This document shows positions 9,096 through 18,685 of a stretch of 64,000 nt of DNA, one piece after another (the stretch's first letter is position 1; each line of letters starts with the position of its first letter). Under the pieces are notes generated by a model that searched no databases, was not told where the DNA came from, and saw only the letters and a list, made by a program, of their open reading frames with translations. Made by a program: the position numbers and the translations under genes. Source of the DNA: Planctomycetia bacterium (GTDB lineage Bacteria; Planctomycetota; Planctomycetia; Pirellulales; Thermoguttaceae); NCBI GenBank assembly GCA_030527105.1, contig JAUNBK010000004.1, forward strand, positions 1 through 64,000, given 5' to 3'.

Positions 9096-9184
9096 CCGAG
9101 AACGAAGGGTGTAGCCCGTACTTCCGGACGGAAGGGAGAATCCCTCGGTGCTTCATCCGGAACTACGCTGCGCTTCGTTCTCGG
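9096..9184. repeat. Long imperfect inverted repeat (89 bp)
   Basis: The outer arms CCGAGAACGAAG (9096-9107) and CTTCGTTCTCGG (9173-9184) are perfectly complementary over 12 bases. Inside, TTCCGGA near 9122-9128 and TCCGGAA near 9156-9162 with flanking GTAG/CTAC extend the pairing, giving one long broken hairpin. No reading frame covers it. It could be a structured RNA, a palindromic mobile repeat or a two-way transcription barrier between the divergent ABC and helicase gene groups. Confidence 0.6.
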
Positions 9185-9219
9185 CTCAGGCGGATCAAAA
9201 CATCCTTTTTTGCCTATTT

Positions 9220-9244
9220 TATAATACTTCGCGTTAAAATTTCA
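9220..9244 (+). repeat. Dispersed repeat, left-end fragment B
   Basis: Twenty-five bases match the left end of copy A (TATAATACTTCGCGTT then AAAATTTC, one mismatch). The match then stops. It is a truncated copy lying about 50 bp downstream of the long inverted repeat. Confidence 0.6.
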
Positions 9245-9295
9245 CCATTTTGTGATGAATTTGGTCGAAACTTGCCAATTCTCCCCCACTCGCTC

Positions 9296-9323
9296 TTTAC
9301 AAAAAAATTTTTTATGCTACAAT
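9296..9323 (+). promoter_or_regulatory. Probable promoter of the small-protein/helicase genes
   Basis: TTTACA at 9296-9301 and TACAAT at 9318-9323 are 16 bases apart, about 68 bases before the start codon at 9391. The spacer is an A-tract followed by a T-tract. Confidence 0.6.
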
Positions 9324-9390
9324 AGGGGCTGTGGTTTGGGACAACCGCAGAATATCAAAACTCGATATCAAGGAAGAAAGAGGGATAAAC

Positions 9391-9621
9391 ATGAATTTTT
9401 TCGATTGGATTCGTCAGGGCGTGAAGCGTTCCGTTCTTGAGGGCGTGGCGGACGCTGTGGATCATTTGGGCACTCCGGTTGAGCAGGATCAAATTCGCGA
9501 ACATTTGCTCGCGTACTCCTCCGATTCGATCAACATGATCGAGGCGAATCGCACCTCGGGCGGCATGAGAAAACGCCTCGGGCGCGGAATCTCCATGGAG
9601 AGCGCGACGTCTGAAGAATAA
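9391..9621 (+). CDS. Small conserved-looking protein of unknown function
   Basis: The 76-residue product begins MNFFDWIRQGVKRSVLEGVADAV (given here as MNFFDWIRQG plus VKRSVLEGVADAV) and ends in a basic and acidic tail (RKRLGRGISMESATSEE). The ATG at 9391 is preferred over an earlier in-frame start at 9331 because a purine-rich AGGAAG/GAGGG stretch precedes it and the promoter at 9296 fits. It has one amphipathic helix, no signal peptide and no membrane segment. It lies 55 bp before the helicase gene on the same strand, so cotranscription is likely. I do not recognise the family. Its tidy start and position make it a real gene. Confidence 0.75.
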   Translation: MNFFDWIRQGVKRSVLEGVADAVDHLGTPVEQDQIREHLLAYSSDSINMIEANRTSGGMRKRLGRGISMESATSEE

Positions 9622-9676
9622 TCTCCGCCGGGATTTGTGGTTGATCGATGTGATAAATCGACAAGATTGATTTCGA

Positions 9677-12600
9677 ATGAAAAAAGAGACTCCACGCGAG
9701 GAACGCGACGCTCAGCGCCAGTCCTCGCGTCGTTTTGTGAAAAAAGACGACAAAAAAGACAAAGTCGCTCAGCTTCGCGCTGCCGAGCTCCAGAGGAAGT
9801 TGAGCATCCCCGCGATGGTCTTCGATGAGAATCTCCCCGTCTCGGCAAGGCGAAACGAAATTGCTGAGGCGATTCAGAAGCACCAAGTGATCGTCCTTTG
9901 CGGCGAGACTGGCTCGGGGAAATCGACTCAACTCCCCAAAATCTGCCTCGAGTTGGGATTCGGTGTGCGAAAACTCATTGGACACACGCAGCCGAGGCGA
10001 ATTGCCGCGATTTCTATTGCAAATCGACTTGCGCGCGAGCTTGCGGAGGGGAAGCAGCTCCCACCAGCCAAGGAGAATGAAGACGTCGCGCTCATCCCGC
10101 CCGAGAAGTTGGTTGGGTACAAAATTCGTTTTAGCGACCACACGTCCAACGAAACCTGTGTGAAATTAATGACGGACGGCATTCTCCTTGCCGAGACGCA
10201 GGGGGATCGTCTTCTCAATCGTTATGAAGTTCTCATCATCGACGAGGCGCACGAGCGTTCTCTCAATATTGATTTTCTCATTGGCGTTGCGCGGCGTCTT
10301 GTCGACAAGCGACCGGATCTCAAATTGATTATCACGTCCGCCACCATCGACGCAGAGCGTTTCGCGGCACATTTCGAGACGCCGACCCGATCGGTCCCCA
10401 TTATTCAGGTGGAGGGGCGAACGTATCCGGTGGACGTCGTGTACGCGCCGATTCTCGACGACGAGGGAGATGATGAGGAATATCTCGACGAGGAATCGTT
10501 GTGGAACAGCGAGAAAAAACGGGATCGACGGCGTGAAACGCGAGTCATTCGGGATGGCGACGTGCATCAGGCGACGATCAACGCCATCGAAATGCTTGCC
10601 GACGAGGGACGGGGGGATATGCTCGTCTTTATGCCGACCGAGAGGGATATTCATGAGCTTGCGAAACTCCTCCATGGCGAGGCGGAACGTCGGCAAAAAC
10701 TCCCTTTTTCGCGTGAGAGCGTCGAAATTCTCCCACTCTACGCGCGTCTCCCTGCGGCAGACCAACAAAAAATATTTAACCCAACGTCGAACAAACGTCG
10801 AATCGTGATCGCGACCAACGTGGCGGAATCTTCCGTGACGGTTCCGGGTATTCGATTCGTCATCGACTCCGGCACGGCACGCATCAGCCGATACTCGGCA
10901 CGATCCAAAACGCAGAGACTCCCGATCGAGCCTGTTTCGCGCGCTTCGGCCGACCAACGCAAGGGACGCTGCGGTCGAATTGGTGCCGGGATTTGCGTCC
11001 GATTGTACTCCGAGGAGGATTATAATCATCGCGAAGCATACACGCAGCCGGAGATTCAGCGGACGAATTTGGCATCCGTGATTCTTCAGACGAAAATGTT
11101 GCGCCTTGGGCGGATTGAATCGTTCCCCTTTTTGGACGCGCCCAAAATGGCGGCGATTCGCGATGGGTATAAAACGCTCTTTGAGCTTCAGGCACTCACG
11201 ACGCCGACGTCGGAGGGGGAATTGACGCCATTGGGTGCGAAACTCGCGCGCCTCCCCGTCGATCCGCGCATCGGACGCATGGTTCTGGCGGCAATCGATG
11301 AGGCGCAAAAGGACTCCAAAACGAATCCCCTTTTGGAGGTGTTGATTATCGCCTCGGCTCTTGAAATTCGCGACCCGCGTGAGCGCCCGATCGAGAAGCT
11401 CGGCGCGGCAGACGCGGCACACGAAAAATTTCTTGACGCAACGTCCGATTTCGTTTCGCTCCTCAAATTGTGGAGTTTTTATCGCGATTTGGAGAAAAAA
11501 CTGTCGAGAAACCAGTTGATGAAAGCGTGTCGGCAAAATTTCATTTCGTGGAACCGAATGCGCGAGTGGGTCGATGTTTATCATCAACTCCGCGAGTTGG
11601 TGCAAGAGATACTTCGAGAGGAGAAACTCCCCGCCACGCTTTTGAGTCGTGAAGAAGAGACGAAAGACGCGCCGCGTGCGGAATCTCGTGTCGGGGCGCT
11701 GTACGATTCGTCCGTCGAAAACAAGCATTACGCCGCGCTTCATCGTGCGTTGTTGAGCGGGCTTCTCTCCAACTTGGGGCACAAAAACCCCTCGACTCCT
11801 GGAGAATATTCCGTGGGCGGAGGGGGAAAAAGCTACCTTTGGCCCGGGAGCGGAATCCTCAAACGCACCTCGAACACCAACCCGCTTGGCATCAACGACC
11901 CCCGGCTCAACGCGCAAAAAGAAGAGGCGCGCCAGATGCTGCGTCGCGCAAAGGCTGGGCGGCGTTTTTGGGGACGAAACCTCGACGCACACGGAAATCC
12001 AACCTCGGGAGATTCAACGCCAGCGGACGATATTTCGTTCGTGCTACCCCAAAAAGACGAGACGCCGAAGGAGAAAAAATCCGCGCCAGATTGGGTGATG
12101 GCTGCGGAAATGGTCGAGACTTCCAAGCGTTTCTTGCGCGCCTTGGCGATTATTGAACCCTTGTGGGCGGAGGAATTGGCGCAGCATTTGGTCACAAGGA
12201 CGTATAGCGAGCCGCATTGGTCGAAACAGTACAATTGCGCTATGGTTTATGAGAAAGTTTCGCTCTTTGGGTTGGTTCTTGTCCCCAAACGTCGCGTCCC
12301 CTACGCAAAGGTCGATCCCACAAAGGCGCGCGAAATGTTCATTCAAGCTGGTTTGGTCGAGGGAAATTGGACTTCGAACGCCGATTTTTATCAACACAAT
12401 CGCAATTTATGGCACGACTTGGAGCAAATTCAGGCAAAACTTCGGCGATACGATTATCTCCCTGGCGTTTGGAAAATGTACGAGTTTTATGACGCGCGGA
12501 TTCCGCTTGAAGTCGTGGACAACACGACGATGGAAAAGTGGCTTCGGGCGCTCGAAAGTGGGCAGGCTCTCGACGCAAACGACGAGACGGGGCTAAAAAC

Positions 12601-14539
12601 ATTAGAAGCGCTCAAAATGCACGAGTCGGATTTAGTCGACGAGACGCCCGACGACGCGTTCAAGGCGCAATTCCCCAACACGTTCTCAGGAGAGTTTTTT
12701 CTCCCCGCCAAGCCGTTGAAGAAGGAGACGCAAGCGCAAAAGAGGAGCGAAAAGCCCCACGTCGAGCGAGACGAGGCGCGAGACGAGAGGCTGCCCCAAC
12801 GCGAGATGAAACTTTTTGGGCAAAAAATCGAACCGCTGCAAAAGCCGAAAAAAAAGCGTCCGACGCAAACTCCGACAGATGCCGCACCTTTGGTAGAATC
12901 GGATTCGACGCACGAATCAACACTCAAAGGGGTGTCCACGTCGCGCACGCTCACGCCGCCAATCTCGCCGCCAATTTCGACGGGGTACGCGTTTCCTCTG
13001 GAGTATCGATTTGAGCCGGGGAGCGAGCAGGATGGCGTCACGATTTGCGCAACGCTCGAGACGATTCATCAACTCAATCCGCGCCAGTTGGAGTGGGGAA
13101 TTCCGGGCTTGCTCGAGGAGCGTGTCGCGTGTCTCATCAAGTCGCTTCCGCGTGATTTGCGTCGCAAACTCATCCCGGCGCCCGACACGGCACGGCGCGT
13201 GTGTGCGACGCTCGATTTTGGCGTTGGGAATTTCTACACCATCCTGGCGGCAGAATTGACGCGACTTGCGGGAGAATTCATTCGTGAAACGGATTTCGAC
13301 GTGGAAAAAATCCCTCTCGCGCTCCAAATGAACGTCCGCGTGTCGGACTCGAAGGGGAATTTGATCGTCGAAAGTCGGGATTATACGGAGGTTCTTCGTT
13401 GCGTGGGGACGAAGGCGGCGGAGAAATTTGCCTCCATCGACGACACCTCGTGGAATCGAGGAGGCTTCACGTCGTGGGCGTTTGGCGAGTTGCCGATTCA
13501 TACGGAGATTGAAGCCACGAGCGTTGATGCGTTCTCCCGGGCAGGGAAAATCTCCGCTTTCCCCACACTGCACGACGAAGGATCGTCCGTGGGAGTGCGT
13601 CTTGCGGCGTCGCAAACGCAGGCGGAGTCGGGAATTCGTCAGGGCGTCACGCGGCTATTTCGACTCGGCGTCGCAAAAGAGCTTCTCCAACAGGCGGAAT
13701 GGCTCCCCGGCTACCACGAAATGCGGGCGCAGGCGGCAGCCTTCACGCAATCGACCGGGCGTCCCTTGAGCGAAGCGCTCGGCGACCTTTTGGCCCACCT
13801 CGCTCTCGACCCTGCGGGACTTCCGGGGCTGGACGACATGAAGTCCCTCCTCGACTCCGTCCCACGAAACGAGAAGGAATTCGCGCGAATATTTAAGCAG
13901 GGAAAAGATCGAATCCGCATTATCGTCCAAGAAATTGGCGACCCTATGCGTCTTTTTTGGAAGTCGTACGCCTCGGCAACTCGCGCGATAAATTCTCTCT
14001 GCACGTCGGCAGGAGAGAATGCGGCGGCGAAATTAGCGCAGGGGCTGCATTTTGGCTTGTCGCGCAACGCAATGGAAGTTTCGAGGGTGCAAAAGAGAGC
14101 GTCTGAAGAAAACACTCAAGCGACTCCCCGAAGGGCGAAAAACGAGCGCTTGCAACCGGTTGTCGATGATTTGGATCGGCAGATTTCGCGCCTGATGCCG
14201 CCTCATTTTTTGCTCACGACGCCATGGGGACGGCTGCGTCATTTTTCGCGCTACCTTCAGGGGATCGAAATCCGCGTGCAGAATATTCTCACGAGCAACA
14301 ATGGTCTCCAGAGCGCGCTCACGCGTGGGACAACGCACATTGCGGAACTAAACGATTTTTGGCGCGAGTATGAGGCGCTGCGTCAGGATTTTCTCCTCCG
14401 TGGCGTGGAGTCGGAAGAGCTTGATGAGTTTCGATGGCTGCTTGAGGAATATCGCATCTCGCTTTTCGCCCAAAAATTGGGGACGTCCGTCCCGGTTTCG
14501 TCCAAAAGACTCGAAAAGATGTTGAGCAATTTGAAATGA
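9677..14539 (+). CDS. hrpA: HrpA-type ATP-dependent RNA helicase (DEAH box)
   Basis: The 1,620-residue protein has helicase motif I GETGSGKST (about residue 75), motif II DEAH in IIDEAHERS (about 185), motif III SAT (about 220) and motif VI with DQRKGRCGRIGAG. HrpA-type helicases unwind RNA and act on mRNA and stalled ribosomes. The C-terminal DUF3418 domain typical of HrpA starts near residue 1,110 with FPLEYRFEPGSEQDGV and continues with PGLLEERVACLIKSLP. The protein is longer than E. coli HrpA (about 1,300 residues). The extra length includes a charged, low-complexity linker at about residues 1,015-1,100 just before DUF3418. The start is uncertain because no strong ribosome-binding site is visible. 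TilS follows 21 bp downstream. Confidence 0.93.
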   Translation: MKKETPREERDAQRQSSRRFVKKDDKKDKVAQLRAAELQRKLSIPAMVFDENLPVSARRNEIAEAIQKHQVIVLCGETGSGKSTQLPKICLELGFGVRKLIGHTQPRRIAAISIANRLARELAEGKQLPPAKENEDVALIPPEKLVGYKIRFSDHTSNETCVKLMTDGILLAETQGDRLLNRYEVLIIDEAHERSLNIDFLIGVARRLVDKRPDLKLIITSATIDAERFAAHFETPTRSVPIIQVEGRTYPVDVVYAPILDDEGDDEEYLDEESLWNSEKKRDRRRETRVIRDGDVHQATINAIEMLADEGRGDMLVFMPTERDIHELAKLLHGEAERRQKLPFSRESVEILPLYARLPAADQQKIFNPTSNKRRIVIATNVAESSVTVPGIRFVIDSGTARISRYSARSKTQRLPIEPVSRASADQRKGRCGRIGAGICVRLYSEEDYNHREAYTQPEIQRTNLASVILQTKMLRLGRIESFPFLDAPKMAAIRDGYKTLFELQALTTPTSEGELTPLGAKLARLPVDPRIGRMVLAAIDEAQKDSKTNPLLEVLIIASALEIRDPRERPIEKLGAADAAHEKFLDATSDFVSLLKLWSFYRDLEKKLSRNQLMKACRQNFISWNRMREWVDVYHQLRELVQEILREEKLPATLLSREEETKDAPRAESRVGALYDSSVENKHYAALHRALLSGLLSNLGHKNPSTPGEYSVGGGGKSYLWPGSGILKRTSNTNPLGINDPRLNAQKEEARQMLRRAKAGRRFWGRNLDAHGNPTSGDSTPADDISFVLPQKDETPKEKKSAPDWVMAAEMVETSKRFLRALAIIEPLWAEELAQHLVTRTYSEPHWSKQYNCAMVYEKVSLFGLVLVPKRRVPYAKVDPTKAREMFIQAGLVEGNWTSNADFYQHNRNLWHDLEQIQAKLRRYDYLPGVWKMYEFYDARIPLEVVDNTTMEKWLRALESGQALDANDETGLKTLEALKMHESDLVDETPDDAFKAQFPNTFSGEFFLPAKPLKKETQAQKRSEKPHVERDEARDERLPQREMKLFGQKIEPLQKPKKKRPTQTPTDAAPLVESDSTHESTLKGVSTSRTLTPPISPPISTGYAFPLEYRFEPGSEQDGVTICATLETIHQLNPRQLEWGIPGLLEERVACLIKSLPRDLRRKLIPAPDTARRVCATLDFGVGNFYTILAAELTRLAGEFIRETDFDVEKIPLALQMNVRVSDSKGNLIVESRDYTEVLRCVGTKAAEKFASIDDTSWNRGGFTSWAFGELPIHTEIEATSVDAFSRAGKISAFPTLHDEGSSVGVRLAASQTQAESGIRQGVTRLFRLGVAKELLQQAEWLPGYHEMRAQAAAFTQSTGRPLSEALGDLLAHLALDPAGLPGLDDMKSLLDSVPRNEKEFARIFKQGKDRIRIIVQEIGDPMRLFWKSYASATRAINSLCTSAGENAAAKLAQGLHFGLSRNAMEVSRVQKRASEENTQATPRRAKNERLQPVVDDLDRQISRLMPPHFLLTTPWGRLRHFSRYLQGIEIRVQNILTSNNGLQSALTRGTTHIAELNDFWREYEALRQDFLLRGVESEELDEFRWLLEEYRISLFAQKLGTSVPVSSKRLEKMLSNLK

Positions 14540-14560
14540 TTATCGATCGGCAGGGGAAAA

Positions 14561-15571
14561 ATGGCTCTCACCTTGGAAGGCAAATTTACGCAAAACCCGC
14601 TTCTTCGTTGGAGGGAGCACTCCCTACTCCTTGGTGTTTCGGGGGGCGCGGACAGCGTGGCGATGCTCGCGCTTTTTCACGACTTTTGGAAAAACGCTCC
14701 TGAGCGCCCAGCCCGACTCGCCGTTGCGCACGCGAATCATCAGCTCCGTGGCGAGGAGTCCGACGAGGATGAACGCTTTGTGCGAAATTTATGCGAAGAA
14801 CGCTCTCTCCCCTTTTTTTCGGAGCGTCTCGAAATTGAACGCACTTCCGACGGACTTGAAGACGACGCGCGAAATGCTCGCTACGCGTTTCTTGAGAGGA
14901 CGGCTCTCCACTTTGGCGCGAGATACATCGCCCTCGCCCACAATGCGGACGACCAGGCGGAAACTATTTTGCACCGGATTCTTCGCGGCTCAGGCTTGCT
15001 CGGCTTGTGCGGAATCGCCCCGCAGCGGCGCCTCCAATCTTCCGTCGTGATTATTCGTCCTTTGTTGAAGTGCAGCAGAGTCGATATTCTCGAGTACCTT
15101 CAAGAGAAAAAGATTGCGTTTCGGACGGATTCGAGCAATTCGGACGTTCGTCTCACGCGGAATCGCTTGAGGTGCGACCTTATCCCGCGTTTGGAGCAGG
15201 AGTACAACCCCTCACTCCGGGAGGCTCTTTGTCGGCTGGGTGCGCAAGCGGCAGAGGCGCAAAAGTTTATCGAGGCGGAATGCAACGCGCGCTTGAATTT
15301 GTGCGCAAAACTCGCGCAAGACGAAAATTCCATCGAGGCACAACTCGAGTGGGGGAAATTAGAGGGGGACGAGTCCGATTTTTTGAAGATCGAAATGATT
15401 CGTCTTTTGTGGAAGCGCTTGCAATTTCCCGAGCAAAGCATGGGGTTTCGAGAGTGGAACGAACTTCTCGCCACCCTCACGACGTCACGCGGCGTGCGAA
15501 TTTTTCCCGGCAACATTCGCGCGGAATATTGCCCTTCGCTCGGGATTGGTCGTCTTTTGCAAGCACGCTGA
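14561..15571 (+). CDS. tilS: tRNA(Ile)-lysidine synthetase
   Basis: The product is 336 residues. The PP-loop ATP-binding motif SGGADS lies at about residues 27-32. It is followed by VAHANHQLRGEESDEDERFV and later by ALAHNADDQAETILHRILRGSG (cited as AHNADDQAE and LHRILRGSG), the classic TilS blocks. TilS attaches lysine to C34 of the AUA-reading isoleucine tRNA, an essential decoding step. At 336 residues it lacks much of the C-terminal extension of E. coli TilS (about 430), as in many short bacterial forms. AGGGG stands a few bases before the ATG. The gene lies 21 bp after the helicase gene. Confidence 0.92.
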   Translation: MALTLEGKFTQNPLLRWREHSLLLGVSGGADSVAMLALFHDFWKNAPERPARLAVAHANHQLRGEESDEDERFVRNLCEERSLPFFSERLEIERTSDGLEDDARNARYAFLERTALHFGARYIALAHNADDQAETILHRILRGSGLLGLCGIAPQRRLQSSVVIIRPLLKCSRVDILEYLQEKKIAFRTDSSNSDVRLTRNRLRCDLIPRLEQEYNPSLREALCRLGAQAAEAQKFIEAECNARLNLCAKLAQDENSIEAQLEWGKLEGDESDFLKIEMIRLLWKRLQFPEQSMGFREWNELLATLTTSRGVRIFPGNIRAEYCPSLGIGRLLQAR

Positions 15572-15578
15572 TGTGCTG

Positions 15579-15608
15579 GTCTTTTCTCCCACACTCCGAA
15601 AAAAAGAC
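15579..15608. terminator. Two-way terminator between tilS and the kinase gene
   Basis: GTCTTTT (15579-15585) and AAAAGAC (15602-15608) form a 7-bp stem in the 38-bp gap between converging genes, with T-rich and A-rich arms. It is short, and a second small hairpin overlaps the tilS stop. Confidence 0.45.
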
Positions 15609-15609
15609 T

Positions 15610-17946
15610 CTATTGCAAACTCTCGAGGCGCTGGAGAAATTCTTCCCGAGAGGGACCGTGGTATTTTTCGAGCGTATCCCTAATCTCGTCGGACAAACGC
15701 GCGCAATCTTGGGTTCGACGGTCGCGGACCGCCATCTCGAGCCGTTGGAGTTGAAGGCGAAGCAAACACTCCTGCACGCTCTCGGGAGCCTCTGTATTGT
15801 GGTGCAAGAGTTCCAACGTGCCGAGCAAGCGTTCCGTCTCGCGGCGCGACTCCGTTTGAGAGCGTGTTTTGCGCAGCACGCCAATGTACGCCTCGCGAAA
15901 CCGAACGACAGACGAGACGACTTCTGGTGTGTTCGGGAAGCGCCCTAAAAGTCGATCGGACATGCTCATTGCGACCACAAGCGCCTCTTGGTCTCGACTT
16001 CGAACGCGTTGCGAAGAACGAAGCTTTCGATGCATTATGTCGATAAGCGCAAGCCCATAATCTGGGCGATTGGGATACTCCTCCGCAAGCTCGTTGAGGA
16101 GCGCGATTGCGTTCGGCTCCACCCCCGCGATTCGTGCCGAGCGAAATAATCGAGGATTCGCACCAAGAAGGAGGGCGTATTGGAAGCGATACTCGGGATT
16201 CTTCGGATCTGTCTTGAGAAGCGAGTGTATTATTTGAAACGCTTGCTTAAGTTCGGGACTTTCGGGTGCCTCCTCGTCACTCAAGGTTCTTTCGCTCAAG
16301 GTTTTGTCGCCAGCCGAGAGAGCGAGGAGAGCGCGAACGGCTTCGAAACGCGCGGCAGGATCTTTCGAATCCGCATACCGCTCCACAATCTCACGCGAGA
16401 GTGCGTCCGCCTCGTCCTTCTTTCCCTGACGACGCAGCGCTTCGGAAAGCTGATTTTGGAGGAGAGGAGTTGGACGAAGCGTGGCGAGGTCTCGAAAGAC
16501 TTTCTCCGCGAGTGGAAAATCTCCCGCACGAAGCGCATACGCGCCGATTATCTCAAGAGCGTCCGCAACGCGCGACGGCGGCAGGTTCCGCGACGAGGCG
16601 ATGTACTGATAATAAGGTATGAGTTTCTCGAGAAGCTGGGTGCCACTTTGGGAAGGAATCTGCGTTTCAATGTGCTCAAAAACGTTCGTGAGCGCCACGT
16701 CTGCAACGAAAGCGTTTTTCTTCGCAAGCTCCAACGCAATCCCCGTCCGAAGAAGACCAATTATCAACGCGGCAACAAACGCAATGGCGCAAAGTATCGA
16801 CACGGCACTCAACGCCGCCACAAGTGGCTTCCGACGAATCCACAACTTCAACCGACGAAATGGCGACACGGCAACGGCAATTATCGGCTCGTGATTCAAA
16901 AAATGTTGCAAATCTTCCGCCAATTCGTCCATGCTCGCGTAGCGATCCTCGGGACGCACGCTGATGCTCTTGTTGATGATTGCCGAGAAGTCCGGGTCGT
17001 GGCACTCGAGTGGCGGAATTTTCCCCTCGCAAATTTGGCTGATGAGTTCCCGTGGGTTGGTGGTTGAAAGGACTGGGGAGCGAATCGCGAGTTCGTATAG
17101 CGAGATGCCGAGCGAATATTGGTCGGTGGCGAAAGAATTAACGCCGCTCGTCAGCCGCTCGGGAGCCATGTAGCGCAGCGTCCCACATTGGGAGCCGGAT
17201 CTCTCCACCAAATCGTGTTCATCAGAGAGGACGCAGGCGATACCAAAATCGCTCACCCTCAACTCGTGATTCGCGTCGAGAAGCATATTGGCGGGCTTGA
17301 TGTCGCGATGAAGCACCTTGCAACTGTGGGCGTACGCCAACGCTCGCGCGGCTTGGAGTCCGACCTTTGCGAGGTCGCGCAAACTCTCGAACTCGCACTC
17401 ATTCAACCCTTTTCCCTCAATGAGTTCCATCGCATAATAGCAATACCCCGCCTCGCTCCCAGCACTAATCACTTTGACGATATTCGGATGATGCAGCATG
17501 GCAATGACCCTCGCCTCCTGCTCAAATTGCTGGCGCTGCCGAGCGTCCGGCACAAGAAGTGGGGAGAGGATTTTGACGGCGACTTTCCGATCGAGGGAAC
17601 GCTGCCGGGCTTCAAAGACGACACCCATTCCGCCGTTGCCAATTTTCCTCAAAAGTTGATAATCCGAATTAGGGAGAGAGGGAATTTGCGACGTATTCCT
17701 AAGCCTTTCGAGAGAGGAACGCTTGGAGAATGGCGAGTCCGAATCTGCCGCATCCTCGGGCGATTCTTCGTGAATTTTGCAATTTCGTAGCCCCTCCATC
17801 TCAACGACGAGCGGCAGCAACTCGCGCAGCGCCGCCGCGTGCTGGGGGTGCTTGGCAATAAAATCTTCCACGTCAGGAGCATTTTCGCCTCGGCACTCCT
17901 CCAAAAAGCGCTCAACCAACTCCTCAAAATCGGACGAAGTATTCAT
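15610..17946 (-). CDS. Transmembrane Ser/Thr protein kinase with TPR-like C-terminus
   Basis: The 778-residue protein opens with the region seen in planctomycete kinases (FLEECRGENAPDVEDFIAKHP). The kinase domain spans about residues 95-350: glycine loop IGNGGMGVV, catalytic lysine in VAVKIL, HRDIKPAN, DFG as SDFGIA, and APE as MAPERL. All catalytic residues are present. One membrane segment follows at about 375-395, then about 380 residues of helical repeats resembling TPRs, which should lie outside the membrane. The ATG overlaps the stop of the sigma-factor gene by four bases (ATGA), so the two proteins are made together. That pairing suggests the kinase senses an outside signal and modulates the partner sigma factor or its regulon. 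This is inference. Confidence 0.92.
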   Translation of the reverse strand: MNTSSDFEELVERFLEECRGENAPDVEDFIAKHPQHAAALRELLPLVVEMEGLRNCKIHEESPEDAADSDSPFSKRSSLERLRNTSQIPSLPNSDYQLLRKIGNGGMGVVFEARQRSLDRKVAVKILSPLLVPDARQRQQFEQEARVIAMLHHPNIVKVISAGSEAGYCYYAMELIEGKGLNECEFESLRDLAKVGLQAARALAYAHSCKVLHRDIKPANMLLDANHELRVSDFGIACVLSDEHDLVERSGSQCGTLRYMAPERLTSGVNSFATDQYSLGISLYELAIRSPVLSTTNPRELISQICEGKIPPLECHDPDFSAIINKSISVRPEDRYASMDELAEDLQHFLNHEPIIAVAVSPFRRLKLWIRRKPLVAALSAVSILCAIAFVAALIIGLLRTGIALELAKKNAFVADVALTNVFEHIETQIPSQSGTQLLEKLIPYYQYIASSRNLPPSRVADALEIIGAYALRAGDFPLAEKVFRDLATLRPTPLLQNQLSEALRRQGKKDEADALSREIVERYADSKDPAARFEAVRALLALSAGDKTLSERTLSDEEAPESPELKQAFQIIHSLLKTDPKNPEYRFQYALLLGANPRLFRSARIAGVEPNAIALLNELAEEYPNRPDYGLALIDIMHRKLRSSQRVRSRDQEALVVAMSMSDRLLGRFPNTPEVVSSVVRFREAYIGVLRKTRSQTESRRETERLLGTLELLHHNTEAPESVQECLLRLQLQRLEMAVRDRRTQDCARLSDEIRDTLEKYHGPSREEFLQRLESLQ

Positions 17947-18521
17947 GGTCGGAACTCGCTATATTCGATGAGTTTCTCTTTTAATCGTTGCAACGCGCGC
18001 ACGTATCGGATGCTTGCGGCCTTCGGCTCAATGCCTAACGCCTCGGCACACTCGCGATTGGACATATCGTCAAAATGGCGCAGGGTGAGGATTTGTCGAT
18101 CGTTCTCCGGCAATGAATCGAGGATATTCCGCAGCATTTCGTGTCGATCTTCACGGGCGAGCCGAGAAAGTGGGGACGTGATGGAGTCGGCAAAACGCTC
18201 CCACTGAGCCTCCGCCGACGTCTGGTTCGTCTCCAAATTCTGCTCCTTGAACGCGTCGCGTTTTTGACACTGTAGGTTTTTTCGTTCGTAATCCGCAATG
18301 GTTTGGAACAAAATCGTGCGAAGTTTTATATAGACCGGGACTTCTGGGCAGTTTTCGAAGAAATCGATCCGGGCGCACGCCGCCATGAGCGTCTCCTGAA
18401 CCACATCCTCTACCGAGAAACGTCGGCGCAAAATGGGGGGCAAATTCCGCGCCGCAAGGATCGTCAGCCGATCTTGGTACTTCATGAAGGAGTCCGCCCA
18501 ATTATTCTCTTGGTTCTGCAT
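17943..18521 (-). CDS. Sigma-70 family (ECF-like) RNA polymerase sigma factor
   Basis: The product is 192 residues from the ATG at 18521, chosen because AGGA lies five bases before it; an in-frame start at 18569 adds 16 residues without a better site. Region 2 is seen as FSVEDVVQETLMAACARIDFF (cited as VEDVVQETLMAA) and region 4 as a helix-turn-helix (LPENDRQILTLRHFDDMSNR). No region 1.1 or 3 is evident, so it is ECF-like. It directs RNA polymerase to a specific promoter set. It is the first gene of a coupled pair with the membrane kinase, and no separate anti-sigma gene is nearby. Repeat copy C ends 59 bp before the start. Confidence 0.9.
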   Translation of the reverse strand: MQNQENNWADSFMKYQDRLTILAARNLPPILRRRFSVEDVVQETLMAACARIDFFENCPEVPVYIKLRTILFQTIADYERKNLQCQKRDAFKEQNLETNQTSAEAQWERFADSITSPLSRLAREDRHEMLRNILDSLPENDRQILTLRHFDDMSNRECAEALGIEPKAASIRYVRALQRLKEKLIEYSEFRP

Positions 18522-18579
18522 TTTTCCTAACCTCGTGTTTCGTTTCTCCCTGAAGTTTGGAGCGCCCACCCCTGAAGTT

Positions 18580-18685
18580 TATAATACTTCGCGTTGAAAT
18601 TTCTCGTTTCGTCCGCCGTCGGACCTACGCACCACAGCACGCAAAGCGTCGCGCAAAACGGGAATTTTAAAGGACGATAAGTACA
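18580..18685 (+). repeat. Dispersed repeat, copy C
   Basis: This full-length copy runs from TATAATACTTCGCGTTG to GGACGATAAGTA, with the same internal blocks as copy A (GTCCGCCGTCGGA, CTACGCACCAC, GCAAAACGGGAATTTT). It lies 59 bp before the sigma-factor start codon. It fills much of the gene-free stretch 18522-18859. The remainder of that stretch holds nothing I recognise. Confidence 0.8.

Noticed and set aside
10166..11992. A 608-codon frame on the minus strand inside the helicase gene
   Set aside because: It is antisense to conserved helicase motifs and its translation (Arg/His-rich, no domain) looks like a shadow.
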